In this document: positions 17,447-27,246 of the stretch, piece by piece
Layout: each line of letters begins with the position of its first letter
How positions within the stretch are numbered: the first letter of the stretch is position 1
From: Aminivibrio pyruvatiphilus
GTDB taxonomy: Bacteria > Synergistota > Synergistia > Synergistales > Aminobacteriaceae
Assembly (NCBI RefSeq): GCF_004366815.1
Contig: NZ_SORI01000003.1
Coordinates: 1 to 64,000 of the forward strand
Direction: 5' to 3'
DNA: 64,000 bases
Made by a program: the position numbers and the translations under genes
The notes under the pieces: generated by a model
Databases searched by the model: none
Told to the model about the DNA's origin: nothing
The model's input: only the letters and a program-made list of their open reading frames with translations

Positions 17447-18844
17447 CTAATGATCCTCTTCGCCTTCCTCGTCTCCGCTTACGGGAGCCTGCTGGTTCTT
17501 CTGAGTGTAGGCGTCGTTGAGAACGGCCTTCCTCTGGCTGCTGGAAAAAATTCCCGACTCGAGCAGGCTTTCCGCCAGTTCCCCGAAATAGCCGGCCTCC
17601 TGCTCGAGCTTCGGTGCGGCTGCCCCTGCGGCCGGAGCCGCTGCCTGGAGCTGCTTCGTCCGTTCATCGAGAAGCTGGGCCGCCTCCCGGGCTTTTCCCT
17701 CGTCGGCCAGCCGGACGGCCTCTTCCCGGATCTCTGCGTTTCTGGCCAGTTCGGCCTGGGAGAGGATGTCGGGCCGCCGGTTCTTCTCCACCGCCCCGGT
17801 ATCTCCCGAGAAGGAGACCGAAAAATCCGCGTTCTTCCTGACCATGGTCCCCGTCGCCGCATCGGCGTACTCCACTTCCAGCTCCGCCGCCTTCAGAACT
17901 GTCCCGTCCTGTCCCTCGGGCAGCTCCACCTCGAAGAGGGCGTACTTTTCTCCTCCGTACAGGTTGTCTATGGCAGCCTCAAGAGAGTTTCCTTCCGCCT
18001 TACCCTGCCGCCCTATGACCCGCACCGGCCGGACACCCTCGGGACACCGGAGGGTCACCCTCACTTTCCGGGCCGTCACCGTTACGGCATCCTCGAGATC
18101 CCGGGCGAATATCTCGGGGAGCATCCCGCCGTGACGGGCGAAATAGGCGTTTCCGCCGCTTTCGGCCGCCAGGGCGGTCATCAGGTCTTCATTATAGTCC
18201 AGACCGAGGCCTATGGTGGTGATGGTGATGTCCTGGCGGGAAAGGTTTCTCCCGAGGGCCGCCAGATCCTCCGTTGACGAGGGACCCACGTTGGCAATGC
18301 CGTCGGAGAGCAGCACGATCCTGGGGATATACCCCTCGTCAATGAAGGGCTGCAGTTCTGAGGCTCCCGTCACGGTCCCATGGTAGAGCGCCGTGGATCC
18401 TCCAGGGCGGAGGCGCTGCACGGGCCTGAAAAATGCGGGATCATCGGCCCCGCGGCCCACTGTCCGGGCCCTGACGAGCACGGAAGCCCCGTCGTCATAG
18501 ACGACAACGGCGGCCACATCCCGGGAGTCCAGCATCTTCAGGGCCTCGAGAGCTCCCTTCTTCGCGTTCTCCATCTTGCCGTCCGACGCCATGGACCCCG
18601 ATTTGTCGAGGACAAGGGCAACGGCGAGGGGAGCCCGGACGCGCACCTTTCGGGAAGGCCGCACCAGGGCCCTTACAACGACCCTCTGGCCTCCCTTTCC
18701 CGCCGGGGCCACCGGATAGTCGGCCCCCGCCTCGAAAATGACGGCCCCTTCTTCAGCGGAAAGCTCCGCTGAAACCGCCGTCTGCGGAAAAGAGGAAAAA
18801 AGTACCGACGCAGCAAGGGTGAGCAGCATTGTTTTTCTGAACAT
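17447..18844 (-). CDS. Secreted von Willebrand factor A-domain protein
   Basis: A 465-residue protein with a signal peptide (residues 1-26, cut after V-S-A). The VWA domain starts at about residue 72 and has an intact metal-ion-dependent adhesion site, V-L-D-K-S-G-S-M at 78-85, with the later Thr and Asp positions in G-S-T-A-L-Y and L-L-S-D-G-I-A-N-V-G. The C-terminal third is helical and ends in an acidic tail (G-D-E-E-G-E-E-D). ATG 18844 is selected, 9 bases after AGGAGG; a TTG two codons earlier is too close. Such proteins bind protein partners outside the cell or assist metal insertion. Its place directly ahead of a sensor kinase may mean that it feeds the sensor, which is inference. Confidence 0.85.
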   Translation of the reverse strand: MFRKTMLLTLAASVLFSSFPQTAVSAELSAEEGAVIFEAGADYPVAPAGKGGQRVVVRALVRPSRKVRVRAPLAVALVLDKSGSMASDGKMENAKKGALEALKMLDSRDVAAVVVYDDGASVLVRARTVGRGADDPAFFRPVQRLRPGGSTALYHGTVTGASELQPFIDEGYIPRIVLLSDGIANVGPSSTEDLAALGRNLSRQDITITTIGLGLDYNEDLMTALAAESGGNAYFARHGGMLPEIFARDLEDAVTVTARKVRVTLRCPEGVRPVRVIGRQGKAEGNSLEAAIDNLYGGEKYALFEVELPEGQDGTVLKAAELEVEYADAATGTMVRKNADFSVSFSGDTGAVEKNRRPDILSQAELARNAEIREEAVRLADEGKAREAAQLLDERTKQLQAAAPAAGAAAPKLEQEAGYFGELAESLLESGIFSSSQRKAVLNDAYTQKNQQAPVSGDEEGEEDH

Positions 18845-18916
18845 GATCAACCACCTCCTGGACAGAAGGATAGCCCGGGAAGGCGGAGGATGTGTCAGGG
18901 AGCTGTCACCTCCATG

Positions 18917-19698
18917 TCACGAAGTTGTAAAATTCCCCTTCTTTCCCGCAGGGGCCATATAGACCACGAATTCGTCCTTTCCGTCCGCCCCGACCAGCCT
19001 GTCAGCGGCGTCCTGGTCATAGGCGGCGATGGCGCAGGTCCCCGCGCCGATGGCCTCGCAGGCGAGGTAGAGGTTCTGGCAGAGATGCCCCCCGTCCAGG
19101 GCGATAACCTTCACGGAAGCCTCCGAATAGCGCCATTCCGTCCTCCAGGGAAGGGCCGTCCAGAAAAAGGTCACAGCTCCCTTCCCGGCGAATTTCTGGC
19201 CGAGGGCCGCCTGTGCGGTCTCCTCCCCGAGACGGTCCGGATGACCCAGGGGAAGGAGGGCATGCTCCAGGGGAAGATACCTGTAGAGCCCCTTTTCCAG
19301 CCCCTCGACCCGGAACACCGCCAGGTAGGTCTCGAAGGGATGCCTGCACCCGGCCGACGGGACGGTGCGGTAGGTCCGAACCGGGTCGGCTTCTCCACTG
19401 ACACCCTGGGTGGCCCAGAGCAGGAAGGCCAGCTCTTCGAGGGTAAAGGGGCGGGCCGAGAATTTCCTCACGGATCTCCGGCGCCCGATGGCCTCCCGGA
19501 GGGATACGTCCCCCACGGCAGTCCACTCCTCCGGGACGGGCAGGGGAATCCGCGCCGCGCCCCCGGCCCGGGGACCGGTTTCTGCACGGGAGGCGGCGGA
19601 GCCCCCAGGTTCTGGGCTGTCCGGGAAAAATCCACGGACAGGCGAACGGTATCCTTTAGAAAGAAGCGGAGTTCTTCTCTTGCTGATTTGTCGTCCAC
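18917..19698 (-). pseudogene. SagB-type nitroreductase, apparent one-base frameshift
   Basis: Two minus-strand frames join into one protein. The first 47 or so codons, from GTG 19698 (AAGGAGG 8 bases upstream), read E-L-R-F-F-L-K-D-T-V-R-L, then N-L-G-A-P-P-P-P-V. The rest, from about 19560 to 18917, reads A-A-R-I-P-L-P, then R-R-R-S-V-R-K-F-S (FMN site) and L-D-G-G-H-L-C-Q-N-L-Y-L-A. Together they give the full SagB-type dehydrogenase layout. The change of frame falls at a five-G run (plus strand C at 19560-19564); one more G would restore a single frame. It could be real decay, an assembly error or slippage. SagB-type enzymes oxidise azoline rings in modified peptides, but many stand alone without a known substrate. 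No cyclodehydratase gene is nearby. Confidence 0.75.
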
Positions 19699-19860
19699 GA
19701 GAAAAACCTCCTTCGGAGTTCAGGCTTTCCCCATTGTAACAACAACAGGCCCTCCGCATTTGTTTCAAAGGTATTAGGAAGATGAAAGAGGACTTTCCCC
19801 AAGCCCTTCTTCGGCTCGGGCTTCCCCGCCCGGGTCTTCGCCATTCTCCCCTGAAGCGAA

Positions 19861-19885
19861 GGCGGGCTCCGGCCCGCCTTTTCCT
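19861..19885 (+). terminator. Hairpin with T-rich tail upstream of a secreted-protein gene
   Basis: GGCGGGC-TCCG-GCCCGCC followed by TTTTCCTTTT. It looks like an intrinsic terminator on the plus strand, yet no plus-strand gene ends before it; the next start is 55 bases downstream (19940). It may act in the leader of that gene as an attenuator. Confidence 0.45.
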
Positions 19886-19939
19886 TTTCCGCCCGAAGGC
19901 CGATACCCATACAGCACTGCAAAAATGAAGGAGAAAACC

Positions 19940-20737
19940 ATGAACATGAAGCGATGTGCCCTTGCCGTCCTGCTGTACTTCCTGTTGCTCTTCCTTCTGC
20001 CGGCTTCCCCCGCCCGGGCCATGGAAAATCCATACTGGACCGGCGACAGCAGGACCGGTTTCCGCATCCTCCTTCCCGGGAGATGGGTCGTGCGGCGTCA
20101 CCTGTCGCCCGAACTTGCCCTGAGGGGCCGCTCCCGGGACGGGGCGGCATACCTGGAGGTGCATATCCTGAGGGAGCCTTTTTCGACGGAAACGGAAGCC
20201 GCCGACGGCTTCGAAGAACGGGAGGGATTCCGCTCCCTCTCGCCTGTGGAGTTCTGGAGAGGAACCATCGTATCGGTAAGCGGAGTGGAAGGACATCTGA
20301 GGAGGTACCGGGTCATCCTTGAGGGAAGGCCTGCGGAGGCGTCGGCCGCCAGTTTCGGCCGTGAAGGGACATGGTTCGCTGTTCTCGCCGTGGTTTCCTC
20401 CGGGGGGTCGGACATCAGGGCCGCTCTCAAAGGGAGCCTCAGGAGTTTTTCTCTGCTGAAAATGACCGCCGCTCCCGGGGACCCCATCGAGGGCCGGTGG
20501 AGGTGGCATAACGGGCGTATCCTCACCTTCGGGAGGGACGGCACTGTCACCCCGTCATCCCTGGTGAATTCCTGGAAGAGAACGGCTCCCTTCCCGCAGG
20601 GGGAACCCGGTTCGTATCTCCTTTCAATTCCCGGCCCTGCGGGCGGGGAAGAGGAAGCGGTCCTCAGCCCCGACGGAAGGAAGCTCTTCCGGGTCTCCGG
20701 GGGCGAACGGATTCAGATCGCCGCACGGCTGGAATAA
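19940..20737 (+). CDS. Secreted protein of unknown function
   Basis: A 265-residue protein not recognised by family. Residues 1-27 are a signal peptide with a long Leu-rich core, cut after A-R-A. The mature part begins with a Trp/Gly/Arg-rich segment (P-Y-W-T-G, T-G-F-R-I-L-L-P-G-R-W) reminiscent of domains found in periplasmic stress proteins. The C-terminal half has R-W-R-W-H-N-G-R-I-L-T-F-G-R-D-G-T-V, which looks like a beta-rich lipocalin or META-like repeat. ATG 19940 is chosen 6 bases after AAGGAG; an earlier ATG at 19925 overlaps that site. It converges with the hydrolase gene 12 bases away. Confidence 0.7.
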   Translation: MNMKRCALAVLLYFLLLFLLPASPARAMENPYWTGDSRTGFRILLPGRWVVRRHLSPELALRGRSRDGAAYLEVHILREPFSTETEAADGFEEREGFRSLSPVEFWRGTIVSVSGVEGHLRRYRVILEGRPAEASAASFGREGTWFAVLAVVSSGGSDIRAALKGSLRSFSLLKMTAAPGDPIEGRWRWHNGRILTFGRDGTVTPSSLVNSWKRTAPFPQGEPGSYLLSIPGPAGGEEEAVLSPDGRKLFRVSGGERIQIAARLE

Positions 20738-20749
20738 AAGGACGGCGGC

Positions 20750-21574
20750 CTAGCGCCCCAGAAATTCCGCCACCGCCCCGGCGAGCTCCCCGGGGGCCTC
20801 GTAGACCAGCCCGTGCCCTCCCGAAAGAATCCTCAGCAGGGCCCCCGGGATCCCCCCTGCAAGGATCTCCCCCTCACCCGGCGGAATCAGCCGGTCCTCC
20901 GAGCCTTCGACCACCAGGACGGGCATGGCGAACGAAGCAAGCCTGCCCTCCAGGGACGGACATTCCGCCAGGGCGGTCTGCTGTTCCCGGATTCCTTCAG
21001 CATGGGCGGCGAAGGAGGCCTCCAGGGTCTCCCGGAAGGCCCTGCGGAACGTCGGGCTCCATTTTCCGGAAGCCGGAAGCAGAGCCTCCGTGAGGGCAGC
21101 GGCCGGCTCCCCCAAAGGAGCGCTCCTGTCGAGAATTGCCCGGAACAGAGCGGGCCGCTCCCCGGCGATCCGCCGGTGGTCCGCCGAGCCGCAGCAGAGA
21201 ACCACTCCGGACACCAGCTCAGGCCGGGCCAGGGCGAGCTCCGCCGCCACGAAAGCCCCCATGGACCACCCCAGCACCGCCAGGGGAGCTCCCGCGGCTT
21301 CGGCTACCGCTGCGGCATCCTCCGCAAAAAGGGCTATGGAGGGTTGCGAACTCCCCATGGTGCTTCCTCCCAGCCCCCTCGGGTCATACACCACGGGGGC
21401 GATCTCCCGGGCGAAAAGCTGCCTTGGAAACGCCGTCCCCCAGCAGTCCCCGTCACCACCGAACCCGGGGACGAGGAGAAGGGGACGCTCCCCTTCTCCG
21501 GCAGCCCACCTGATCAGGGCGCCGTCCGGCCGTTCGATGCCGTTCCATTCCTTCCGTCTCCGCCGTTCCGTCAT
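20750..21574 (-). CDS. Alpha/beta-hydrolase
   Basis: A 274-residue hydrolase of the alpha/beta fold. The oxyanion strand is L-L-V-P-G-F-G-G-D, followed by Y-D-P-R-G-L-G-G-S. The nucleophile elbow is G-W-S-M-G (about residue 102). The acid is in V-V-E-G-S-E-D-R-L-I-P-P and the catalytic His in G-G-H-G-L-V-Y-E. The order and size match the broad esterase / C-C hydrolase group (MhpC or BioH-like); substrate unknown. ATG 21574 follows GGAGAGG at a good distance; upstream extension lacks a ribosome binding site. Confidence 0.85.
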   Translation of the reverse strand: MTERRRRKEWNGIERPDGALIRWAAGEGERPLLLVPGFGGDGDCWGTAFPRQLFAREIAPVVYDPRGLGGSTMGSSQPSIALFAEDAAAVAEAAGAPLAVLGWSMGAFVAAELALARPELVSGVVLCCGSADHRRIAGERPALFRAILDRSAPLGEPAAALTEALLPASGKWSPTFRRAFRETLEASFAAHAEGIREQQTALAECPSLEGRLASFAMPVLVVEGSEDRLIPPGEGEILAGGIPGALLRILSGGHGLVYEAPGELAGAVAEFLGR

Positions 21575-21698
21575 GATACCCTCTCCAAAAAAGACCGGGC
21601 TGCATCCCCGGTCGAAAAATTTCCCGGACATTATACCTCTCCATATACCCCTTGATGGTATTTTGTGATATGCTCATACCACAGGGAAAAAGCGGCCA

Positions 21699-21727
21699 TT
21701 GACCCCTCCGCCAAAGGGGGATATTAT
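21699..21727 (+). promoter_or_regulatory. Near-consensus sigma-70 promoter of the glycine cleavage operon
   Basis: TTGACC (21699-21704), exactly 17 bases, then TATTAT (21722-21727). Expected start near 21734 gives a leader of about 87 bases to the lplA start. I looked in that leader for a glycine riboswitch and found no matching conserved core. Confidence 0.75.
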
Positions 21728-21820
21728 GGCGGGAACAAGGCTTTTGTCCGCTTTTCGCCGTCCCTGATCACCCGCTTCGGGCTGGGGGTCTCCCCATCCG
21801 GAGAACAAAGGAGGATGACC

Positions 21821-22834
21821 GTGGAATTCCGAAGAGTCCGGCTGGCCAGATCCACAAAAACTAACCCCTGGGACAACCTCGCCCGGGAAGAATACCTCGT
21901 GAACCTCTGCGGAGACGACGAGGCCATCCTCTACCTCTGGCAGAACGCCCACACCGTGGTGGTGGGGCGGAACCAGAACCCCTGGGCGGAATGCCGCCTC
22001 GACCTCCTCGAGTCGGAGGGGGGCAGGCTCGCCCGGCGCTCCACCGGCGGCGGGGCAGTCTACCACGACCTGGGAAACCTCAACTATTCCTTCATTCTAC
22101 CCCGGCGGGCATACAGCATGGAACGGCAGCTCGGAACGGTTCTCGGAGCCCTCCGCACCCTGGGCATCTCCGCCGAATTCTCCGGCAGGAACGACCTGGT
22201 CATCGGCGGCAGGAAGTTCTCCGGCAACGCCTACCAGCTCACCCGTCACAAAGGGCTCCATCACGGCACCCTCCTCCTCTCCGCCGACATGGCAAAACTC
22301 TCAAGGTACCTGAACGTGGACCCCGAAAAACTGAAGACCAAGGGCGTGGCTTCGGTGGCTTCCAGGGTAATGAACCTCCGGGACGCGCGACCCGCCCTGT
22401 CTCTGGACGACCTGCTGGATGCCCTTGAAAGGGAGTTCCTTGCCCGGTACAAGGCCCCTGAAACGCTCCGGGAGGCGAAGGAGCCGGAGGGGGAGGAATA
22501 CTCCTCCCTGGCGGAGCGGTACCGGAGCCGGGAATGGCGCCTCGGCCGGTCGCCGGAATGCGCCGTGACGGTGCGCAGGCGGTTTCCCTGGGGAGGGATG
22601 GAGATCCGGTTCAACGTGAAGAACGGGCATGTAGCCGATCCCGTAGTCTTCTCCGACGCCATGGACGGCGAGATGATCCTGTCCCTCGGGCACAGGCTGG
22701 AAGGCGTGCCTTTCAGCTGGAAGGAACTGGCGGAAGCGGTCCGGAGGGCGTTTCCGGACCGCCCGGAAATGGCCGAAACAGCCCTTTGGCTGGAAGAGGC
22801 CCCCATCAGCGGAAAGAAGGAGGCAGATGCATGA
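21821..22834 (+). CDS. lplA: Lipoate-protein ligase A
   Basis: A 337-residue ligase that activates lipoate with ATP and attaches it to a Lys of acceptor proteins. The catalytic fold has V-V-V-G-R-N-Q-N-P-W, R-R-S-T-G-G-G-A-V-Y-H-D and, further on, G-R-K-F-S-G-N-A-Y, all LplA signatures. The extra C-terminal domain is present, so it can work alone. GTG 21821 is preferred to ATG 21815 because AGGAGG ends immediately before the ATG. It heads the glycine operon and overlaps gcvT in ATGA; its obvious client is the GcvH in the same operon. Confidence 0.92.
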   Translation: MEFRRVRLARSTKTNPWDNLAREEYLVNLCGDDEAILYLWQNAHTVVVGRNQNPWAECRLDLLESEGGRLARRSTGGGAVYHDLGNLNYSFILPRRAYSMERQLGTVLGALRTLGISAEFSGRNDLVIGGRKFSGNAYQLTRHKGLHHGTLLLSADMAKLSRYLNVDPEKLKTKGVASVASRVMNLRDARPALSLDDLLDALEREFLARYKAPETLREAKEPEGEEYSSLAERYRSREWRLGRSPECAVTVRRRFPWGGMEIRFNVKNGHVADPVVFSDAMDGEMILSLGHRLEGVPFSWKELAEAVRRAFPDRPEMAETALWLEEAPISGKKEADA

Positions 22835-23940
22835 AGCGCACTCCCATGTACGAGCGGCACGCGGCGGCGGGCGGGCGGATGGTGGACTTCGGCGGCTGGG
22901 AGCTGCCGGTCCAGTACGATGCCACCGGCATCAAGACGGAACATCTGGCCGTCAGGTCAAAGGCAGGGCTCTTCGACGTCTCCCACATGGGAGAGATCAC
23001 CGTTGAAGGGCCGGGCGCGGAGAAATGGCTTTCCCGGCTCGTGACCAACGACATCTTCGTCATGAAGGACTTCCAGGTGCAGTACAACATCATGTGCACC
23101 GAGGCCGGGGGCGTGGTGGACGACCTGCTCGTCTACCGGTACGGGCCGGAGAAGTTCCTCCTGGTGGTGAACGCGGCCAACGTGGACAAGGACTGGGACT
23201 GGCTGAGGAAACACCTTCCCGGCGACGGCGTCATTCTCGAGAACATCTCCATGAAGACCGCCGAGACAGCCCTCCAGGGACCGGCGGCGGAGGCCGTCCT
23301 GGCCCGGGTCGCCGGTTTCGATCCCTCAGCCCTCAAGTTTTTTACCTTCACAGACGGCGTCTCCGTGGGCGGCATCCCCGCCATCGTCAGCAGGACCGGC
23401 TACACCGGAGAGGACGGGTTCGAGATCTACGTCCCCTGGGAGAGAGGAGCGGAGCTCTGGGACCTCCTTCTCGAGGCCGGGAAGGACGCCGGCCTGATCC
23501 CCATCGGCCTCGGAGCCAGGGACAGCCTCAGGTTCGAGGCGGGACTCCCCCTGTGCGGCCACGAGTACACCGACACCCTGGGTCCCCTGGAGGCAGGCTT
23601 CGGCTTTTTCGTCAAGGTGGACAAGTCAGGCGGCTTCATCGGCCAGCCCGTGCTGAAGCGGCAGAAGGAGGAAGGTCTCCGGCGGAAGATCGTGGGACTG
23701 CGCCTCGAGGACAAGGGTGTGCCCCGGGCCGGCATGGACGTGGCCGACCCGTCGGGGAGGGTGGTCGGCACGGTGACCTCCGGGGGGTACTGTCCCTCCC
23801 TGGACGCCAACATGGCCCTGTGCTGCGTTGAGACCCCGGCCCCCGCGGAAGGTGAAAGCCTGAGCGTCGTCATCCGGGACAGACCCAAAAAGGGCGTGGT
23901 GGTGAAGCGGCCGTTCTACGACAGGAAATACAAAAAATAG
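22831..23940 (+). CDS. gcvT: Glycine cleavage system T protein (aminomethyltransferase)
   Basis: A 369-residue GcvT: moves the aminomethyl carbon from lipoylated GcvH to tetrahydrofolate and releases ammonia. Diagnostic parts are F-D-V-S-H-M-G-E-I (residues 47-55), the folate/catalytic region S-R-T-G-Y-T-G-E-D-G-F-E-I-Y, and R-F-E-A-G-L-P-L-C-G-H-E. It begins inside the lplA stop with GGAGG ahead of the ATG. Confidence 0.97.
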   Translation: MKRTPMYERHAAAGGRMVDFGGWELPVQYDATGIKTEHLAVRSKAGLFDVSHMGEITVEGPGAEKWLSRLVTNDIFVMKDFQVQYNIMCTEAGGVVDDLLVYRYGPEKFLLVVNAANVDKDWDWLRKHLPGDGVILENISMKTAETALQGPAAEAVLARVAGFDPSALKFFTFTDGVSVGGIPAIVSRTGYTGEDGFEIYVPWERGAELWDLLLEAGKDAGLIPIGLGARDSLRFEAGLPLCGHEYTDTLGPLEAGFGFFVKVDKSGGFIGQPVLKRQKEEGLRRKIVGLRLEDKGVPRAGMDVADPSGRVVGTVTSGGYCPSLDANMALCCVETPAPAEGESLSVVIRDRPKKGVVVKRPFYDRKYKK

Positions 23941-23979
23941 GAACGAACATCCCAGGAGAGAAAAAGGAGGACGAAAACA

Positions 23980-24378
23980 ATGGCGAAAATACCCCAGGAT
24001 CTCAGGTACACGAAGGATCACGAATGGATCAGGATGGAGGGCACCATGGGCGTCATGGGCATCACCGACTATGCCCAGCACGCCATGGGCGACATCGTCT
24101 ACGTGGAGCTTCCCGATACCGGCAGGGAAGTCAGGGCGGGGGAGGACTTCATCGTCGTCGAATCGGTGAAGGGAGCCAACGACGTGTTCAGCCCCGTCTC
24201 CGGGACGGTGGCCGCGGTGAACGGCGATCTCGACGGGGCCCCTGAGCTGCTGAACGAGGACCCCTACGCCAACTGGCTCGTCCGCCTCGAAGTCTCTGAC
24301 CCGGGGGAGCTGGACTCCCTGCTTGACTCCGGGGCCTATGCCAAGCTCGTCGAGGAGCTTGAAGCGGAAAGCGAATAG
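23980..24378 (+). CDS. gcvH: Glycine cleavage system H protein
   Basis: A 132-residue lipoyl carrier. The lipoylation site is the Lys in V-V-E-S-V-K-G-A-N-D (about residue 66). The N-terminal Y-T-K-D-H-E-W-I and the D-P-Y-A-N-W-L-V-R-L region are standard. It shuttles the aminomethyl group among P, T and L proteins. AAAAGGAGG precedes the ATG. Confidence 0.97.
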   Translation: MAKIPQDLRYTKDHEWIRMEGTMGVMGITDYAQHAMGDIVYVELPDTGREVRAGEDFIVVESVKGANDVFSPVSGTVAAVNGDLDGAPELLNEDPYANWLVRLEVSDPGELDSLLDSGAYAKLVEELEAESE

Positions 24379-24389
24379 GAGAGGCCGCC

Positions 24390-25739
24390 ATGAGCCGGTA
24401 CATTCCCGCCACGGCGGAAGACCGGCGCCGGATGCTCGAATACCTCGGCGTCGGCTCCATTGACGATCTTTTCTCGGGTATCCCGGAGAAGGTCAGGCAG
24501 AAGAACCTCCCGGACCTTCCGAAGGCCCTTCCGGAGGCGGAGATGATCCGGGACCTCCGGAAACTGGCCGGGAGCAACAGGAACGCCGACGACCTGCCCT
24601 GCTTCCTCGGTGCGGGCGTCTATGACCATTTCATCCCCGCCGCCGTGGACAGCGTCGTCTCCCGGGGAGAATTCACCACGAGCTACACTCCCTACCAGCC
24701 GGAAGTGGCCCAGGGAACCCTCCAGGCCATCTTCCAGTACCAGACCATGGTCTGTGAACTCACAGGCATGGAGGTCTCCAACGCCTCCATGTACGACGGA
24801 GCCTCCGCCGCCGCAGAGGCGGCGGTTCTCGCGGCATCGGCGGTGAAGAAGAGCAGGATTCTCTGGGGACGGAACGTGAATCCCCAGACGAGGGACGTGC
24901 TCCGCACCTACTGCTGGAGCAGGAAGCTCGACCATACGGAACTGCCCGCCGAAAACGGGCGGATCGACGCAAAGGCCCTGGAGAGCGCCCTCGCAGGCGG
25001 CGATGCCGCAGCCCTGGTGGTCCAGTCCCCCAGTTTCTTCGGCACCATCGAGGACCTGAAATCCCTGGCCGAAACAGTCCACGGGGCGGGGGCCCTGCTC
25101 ATCGTCTCCACGGACCTCCTCGCCCTCGGCCTCCTCGAAGCCCCGGGAAAACTCGGCGCCGACATCGTGGCGGGCGACGGGCAGTCCGTCGGCAATGCCA
25201 TGAGCTTCGGCGGTCCCGCCTTCGGGTTTATCGCCGTCAGCAAGCCCCTCATGAGGAAAATGCCGGGCCGCATCTGCGGCCAGACCGTGGATTCCAAAGG
25301 AAGGCGGACTTTCGTCCTGACCCTCCAGGCCCGGGAGCAGCACATCCGCAGGGAGAAGGCCACGTCGAACATCTGTTCCAACCAGAACCTCTGCATCGTC
25401 GCCGCATCGGTCTACCTCAGCCTCATGGGCCCGGCCGGACTCCGGGAGATCGGCGAGCAGATCATCGCGAAGACAGAATACGCTGTCGGACAGCTCGAAA
25501 AAACGGGGAAATTCCGGAGAGCCTTTCCGGGTGTCCCCTCCTTCCGGGAGACGGCGCTCCTCTGCGACGAGCCTGTCGATGAGCTGAACCGGCGCCTTCT
25601 GGACGCCGGGATCATCGGAGGGTACTCCATAGAGCCCCGGTATCCTGATCTGAAGAACGGCTGGCTCCTGGCAGTGACGGAAAGCAGGACGAAGGAAGAA
25701 ATCGACCGTCTCGCGGCGGTCGCGGGAGGTGACGCCTGA
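24390..25739 (+). CDS. gcvPA: Glycine dehydrogenase (decarboxylating) subunit 1
   Basis: The N-terminal half of the P protein, 449 residues, split from GcvPB as in many Firmicutes-type and Synergistota systems. Conserved parts include [34 protein letters not shown] and M-Y-D-G-A-S-A-A. It forms the heterodimer that decarboxylates glycine with pyridoxal phosphate. Its stop shares a base with the gcvPB start. Confidence 0.96.
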   Translation: MSRYIPATAEDRRRMLEYLGVGSIDDLFSGIPEKVRQKNLPDLPKALPEAEMIRDLRKLAGSNRNADDLPCFLGAGVYDHFIPAAVDSVVSRGEFTTSYTPYQPEVAQGTLQAIFQYQTMVCELTGMEVSNASMYDGASAAAEAAVLAASAVKKSRILWGRNVNPQTRDVLRTYCWSRKLDHTELPAENGRIDAKALESALAGGDAAALVVQSPSFFGTIEDLKSLAETVHGAGALLIVSTDLLALGLLEAPGKLGADIVAGDGQSVGNAMSFGGPAFGFIAVSKPLMRKMPGRICGQTVDSKGRRTFVLTLQAREQHIRREKATSNICSNQNLCIVAASVYLSLMGPAGLREIGEQIIAKTEYAVGQLEKTGKFRRAFPGVPSFRETALLCDEPVDELNRRLLDAGIIGGYSIEPRYPDLKNGWLLAVTESRTKEEIDRLAAVAGGDA

Positions 25740-27208
25740 TGGCCCGCACAATGGAAACCCTCTTCGAATCGAGCCGCCCGGGAAGGAAAGGCTACGCCCT
25801 GCCGGAGCTGGATGTGCCCGTCGTGGACTGCGGATCCGTCCTGGAAGGATTCTGCCGGGAGAAGGCCCCCAGGCTGCCCGAGATGGCCGAGGTGGACGTG
25901 GTCCGCCACTTCACCAGGCTGTCGAAGCTGAACTACTCCGTGGACGAAGGTTTCTACCCCCTCGGTTCCTGCACCATGAAGTACAACCCCAAGATCAACG
26001 AGGCCGCGGCCAGGATGCCCGGCTTCGCCCGGATCCATCCCCTCCAGCCGGAGGAGACGGTCCAGGGGGCCCTCAGGCTCATGTACGACCTGAGCGCCAT
26101 GCTCGCCGAGATCACCGGCATGGACGCCGTCACCCTCCAGCCCGCCGCCGGCGCCCACGGAGAGCAGACGGGGCTGATGATGATCAAGGCCTGGCACGAA
26201 AGCCGGGGTGATACGAAAAGGACAAAGGTCATCGTCCCCGATTCCGCCCACGGGACCAACCCGGCCTCGGCCACGGTCACCGGGTTCGGTACGGTGGAGG
26301 TGGCCTCCGACGCCGACGGCATGGTGGACCTGGAATCGCTGAAGTCCCTCATGGACGATTCCGTGGCGGCTCTCATGCTCACCAACCCTAATACCCTGGG
26401 GATCTTCGAGAAGCATATCCTGGAGCTCACAGAGACCGTCCACCGGGCGGGCGGACTGGTCTACTACGACGGCGCCAACGCCAACGCCATCATGGGCAAG
26501 ACCCGCCCCGGCGACATGGGCTTCGACGTCCTCCACCTGAACCTCCACAAGACCTTCAGCACCCCCCACGGGGGAGGAGGACCGGGTTCAGGGGCTGTCG
26601 GGGTGAAGGCCGAACTCGAGCCCTTCCTGCCCGCGCCAGTGGTCGTCCTCCGGGACGGCCGATATGCCCTGGCCGGAGAAAGCGAACGGCCAAGGACCAT
26701 AGGAAGGGTCCGGAGCTTCTTCGGAAACTTCGGTGTCCTTGTCCGGGCCTACACCTACATCCGCACCCTCGGGCCGGAGGGCATACGGGAAGTCTCGGAG
26801 ATGGCGGTACTGAACGCCAACTACCTTGCGAAAAAACTCAGCGGCATCTACCCTCTGGCCCACACGGGACACTGCATGCACGAGTTCGTCCTGAACGGCG
26901 GCCCCCTGAAGCACGAAACGGGCGTCAGCAGCATGGACGTGGCCAAGGCCCTCATCGACGCAGGGTACCATCCGCCCACGGTCTACTTCCCCCTCATCGT
27001 CCCGGAGGCCCTCATGGTGGAACCCACGGAGACGGAATCCAGGGAGACCCTGGACCGCTTCGCCGAGACCATGGAAGCCATCGCGGCGAAGGCGAGGGCG
27101 GAGGGGCCGGAGGCCTTCCACGACCTCCCGGTCACGACGCCCGTCTCCAGGCCGGACGAGACCACGGCGGCCCGCAACCCGATCCTGCGCTGGCAGTTCG
27201 AAGAATAG
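25739..27208 (+). CDS. gcvPB: Glycine dehydrogenase (decarboxylating) subunit 2
   Basis: The C-terminal half of the P protein, 489 residues, carrying the pyridoxal phosphate Lys in [18 protein letters not shown]. Other markers are [13 protein letters not shown] and [15 protein letters not shown] overlap with gcvPA ensures coupled synthesis in equal amounts. Confidence 0.97.
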   Translation: MARTMETLFESSRPGRKGYALPELDVPVVDCGSVLEGFCREKAPRLPEMAEVDVVRHFTRLSKLNYSVDEGFYPLGSCTMKYNPKINEAAARMPGFARIHPLQPEETVQGALRLMYDLSAMLAEITGMDAVTLQPAAGAHGEQTGLMMIKAWHESRGDTKRTKVIVPDSAHGTNPASATVTGFGTVEVASDADGMVDLESLKSLMDDSVAALMLTNPNTLGIFEKHILELTETVHRAGGLVYYDGANANAIMGKTRPGDMGFDVLHLNLHKTFSTPHGGGGPGSGAVGVKAELEPFLPAPVVVLRDGRYALAGESERPRTIGRVRSFFGNFGVLVRAYTYIRTLGPEGIREVSEMAVLNANYLAKKLSGIYPLAHTGHCMHEFVLNGGPLKHETGVSSMDVAKALIDAGYHPPTVYFPLIVPEALMVEPTETESRETLDRFAETMEAIAAKARAEGPEAFHDLPVTTPVSRPDETTAARNPILRWQFEE

Positions 27209-27223
27209 CCCATTACGGAGACA

Positions 27224-27246
27224 GGGGGCGCCCGGGCGGCGCCCCC
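27224..27246 (+). other. Strong intercistronic hairpin between gcvPB and lpdA
   Basis: GGGGGCGC / GCGCCCCC, an 8-bp all-GC stem with a 7-base loop and no T run. It lies 16 bases after the gcvPB stop. It is more likely an mRNA-stability or attenuation element than a complete terminator, because lpdA belongs functionally to the operon. Confidence 0.6.

Noticed and set aside
21728-21820. Glycine riboswitch in the leader of the gcv operon
   Set aside because: Neither the conserved core bases nor a tandem aptamer arrangement can be found by eye.
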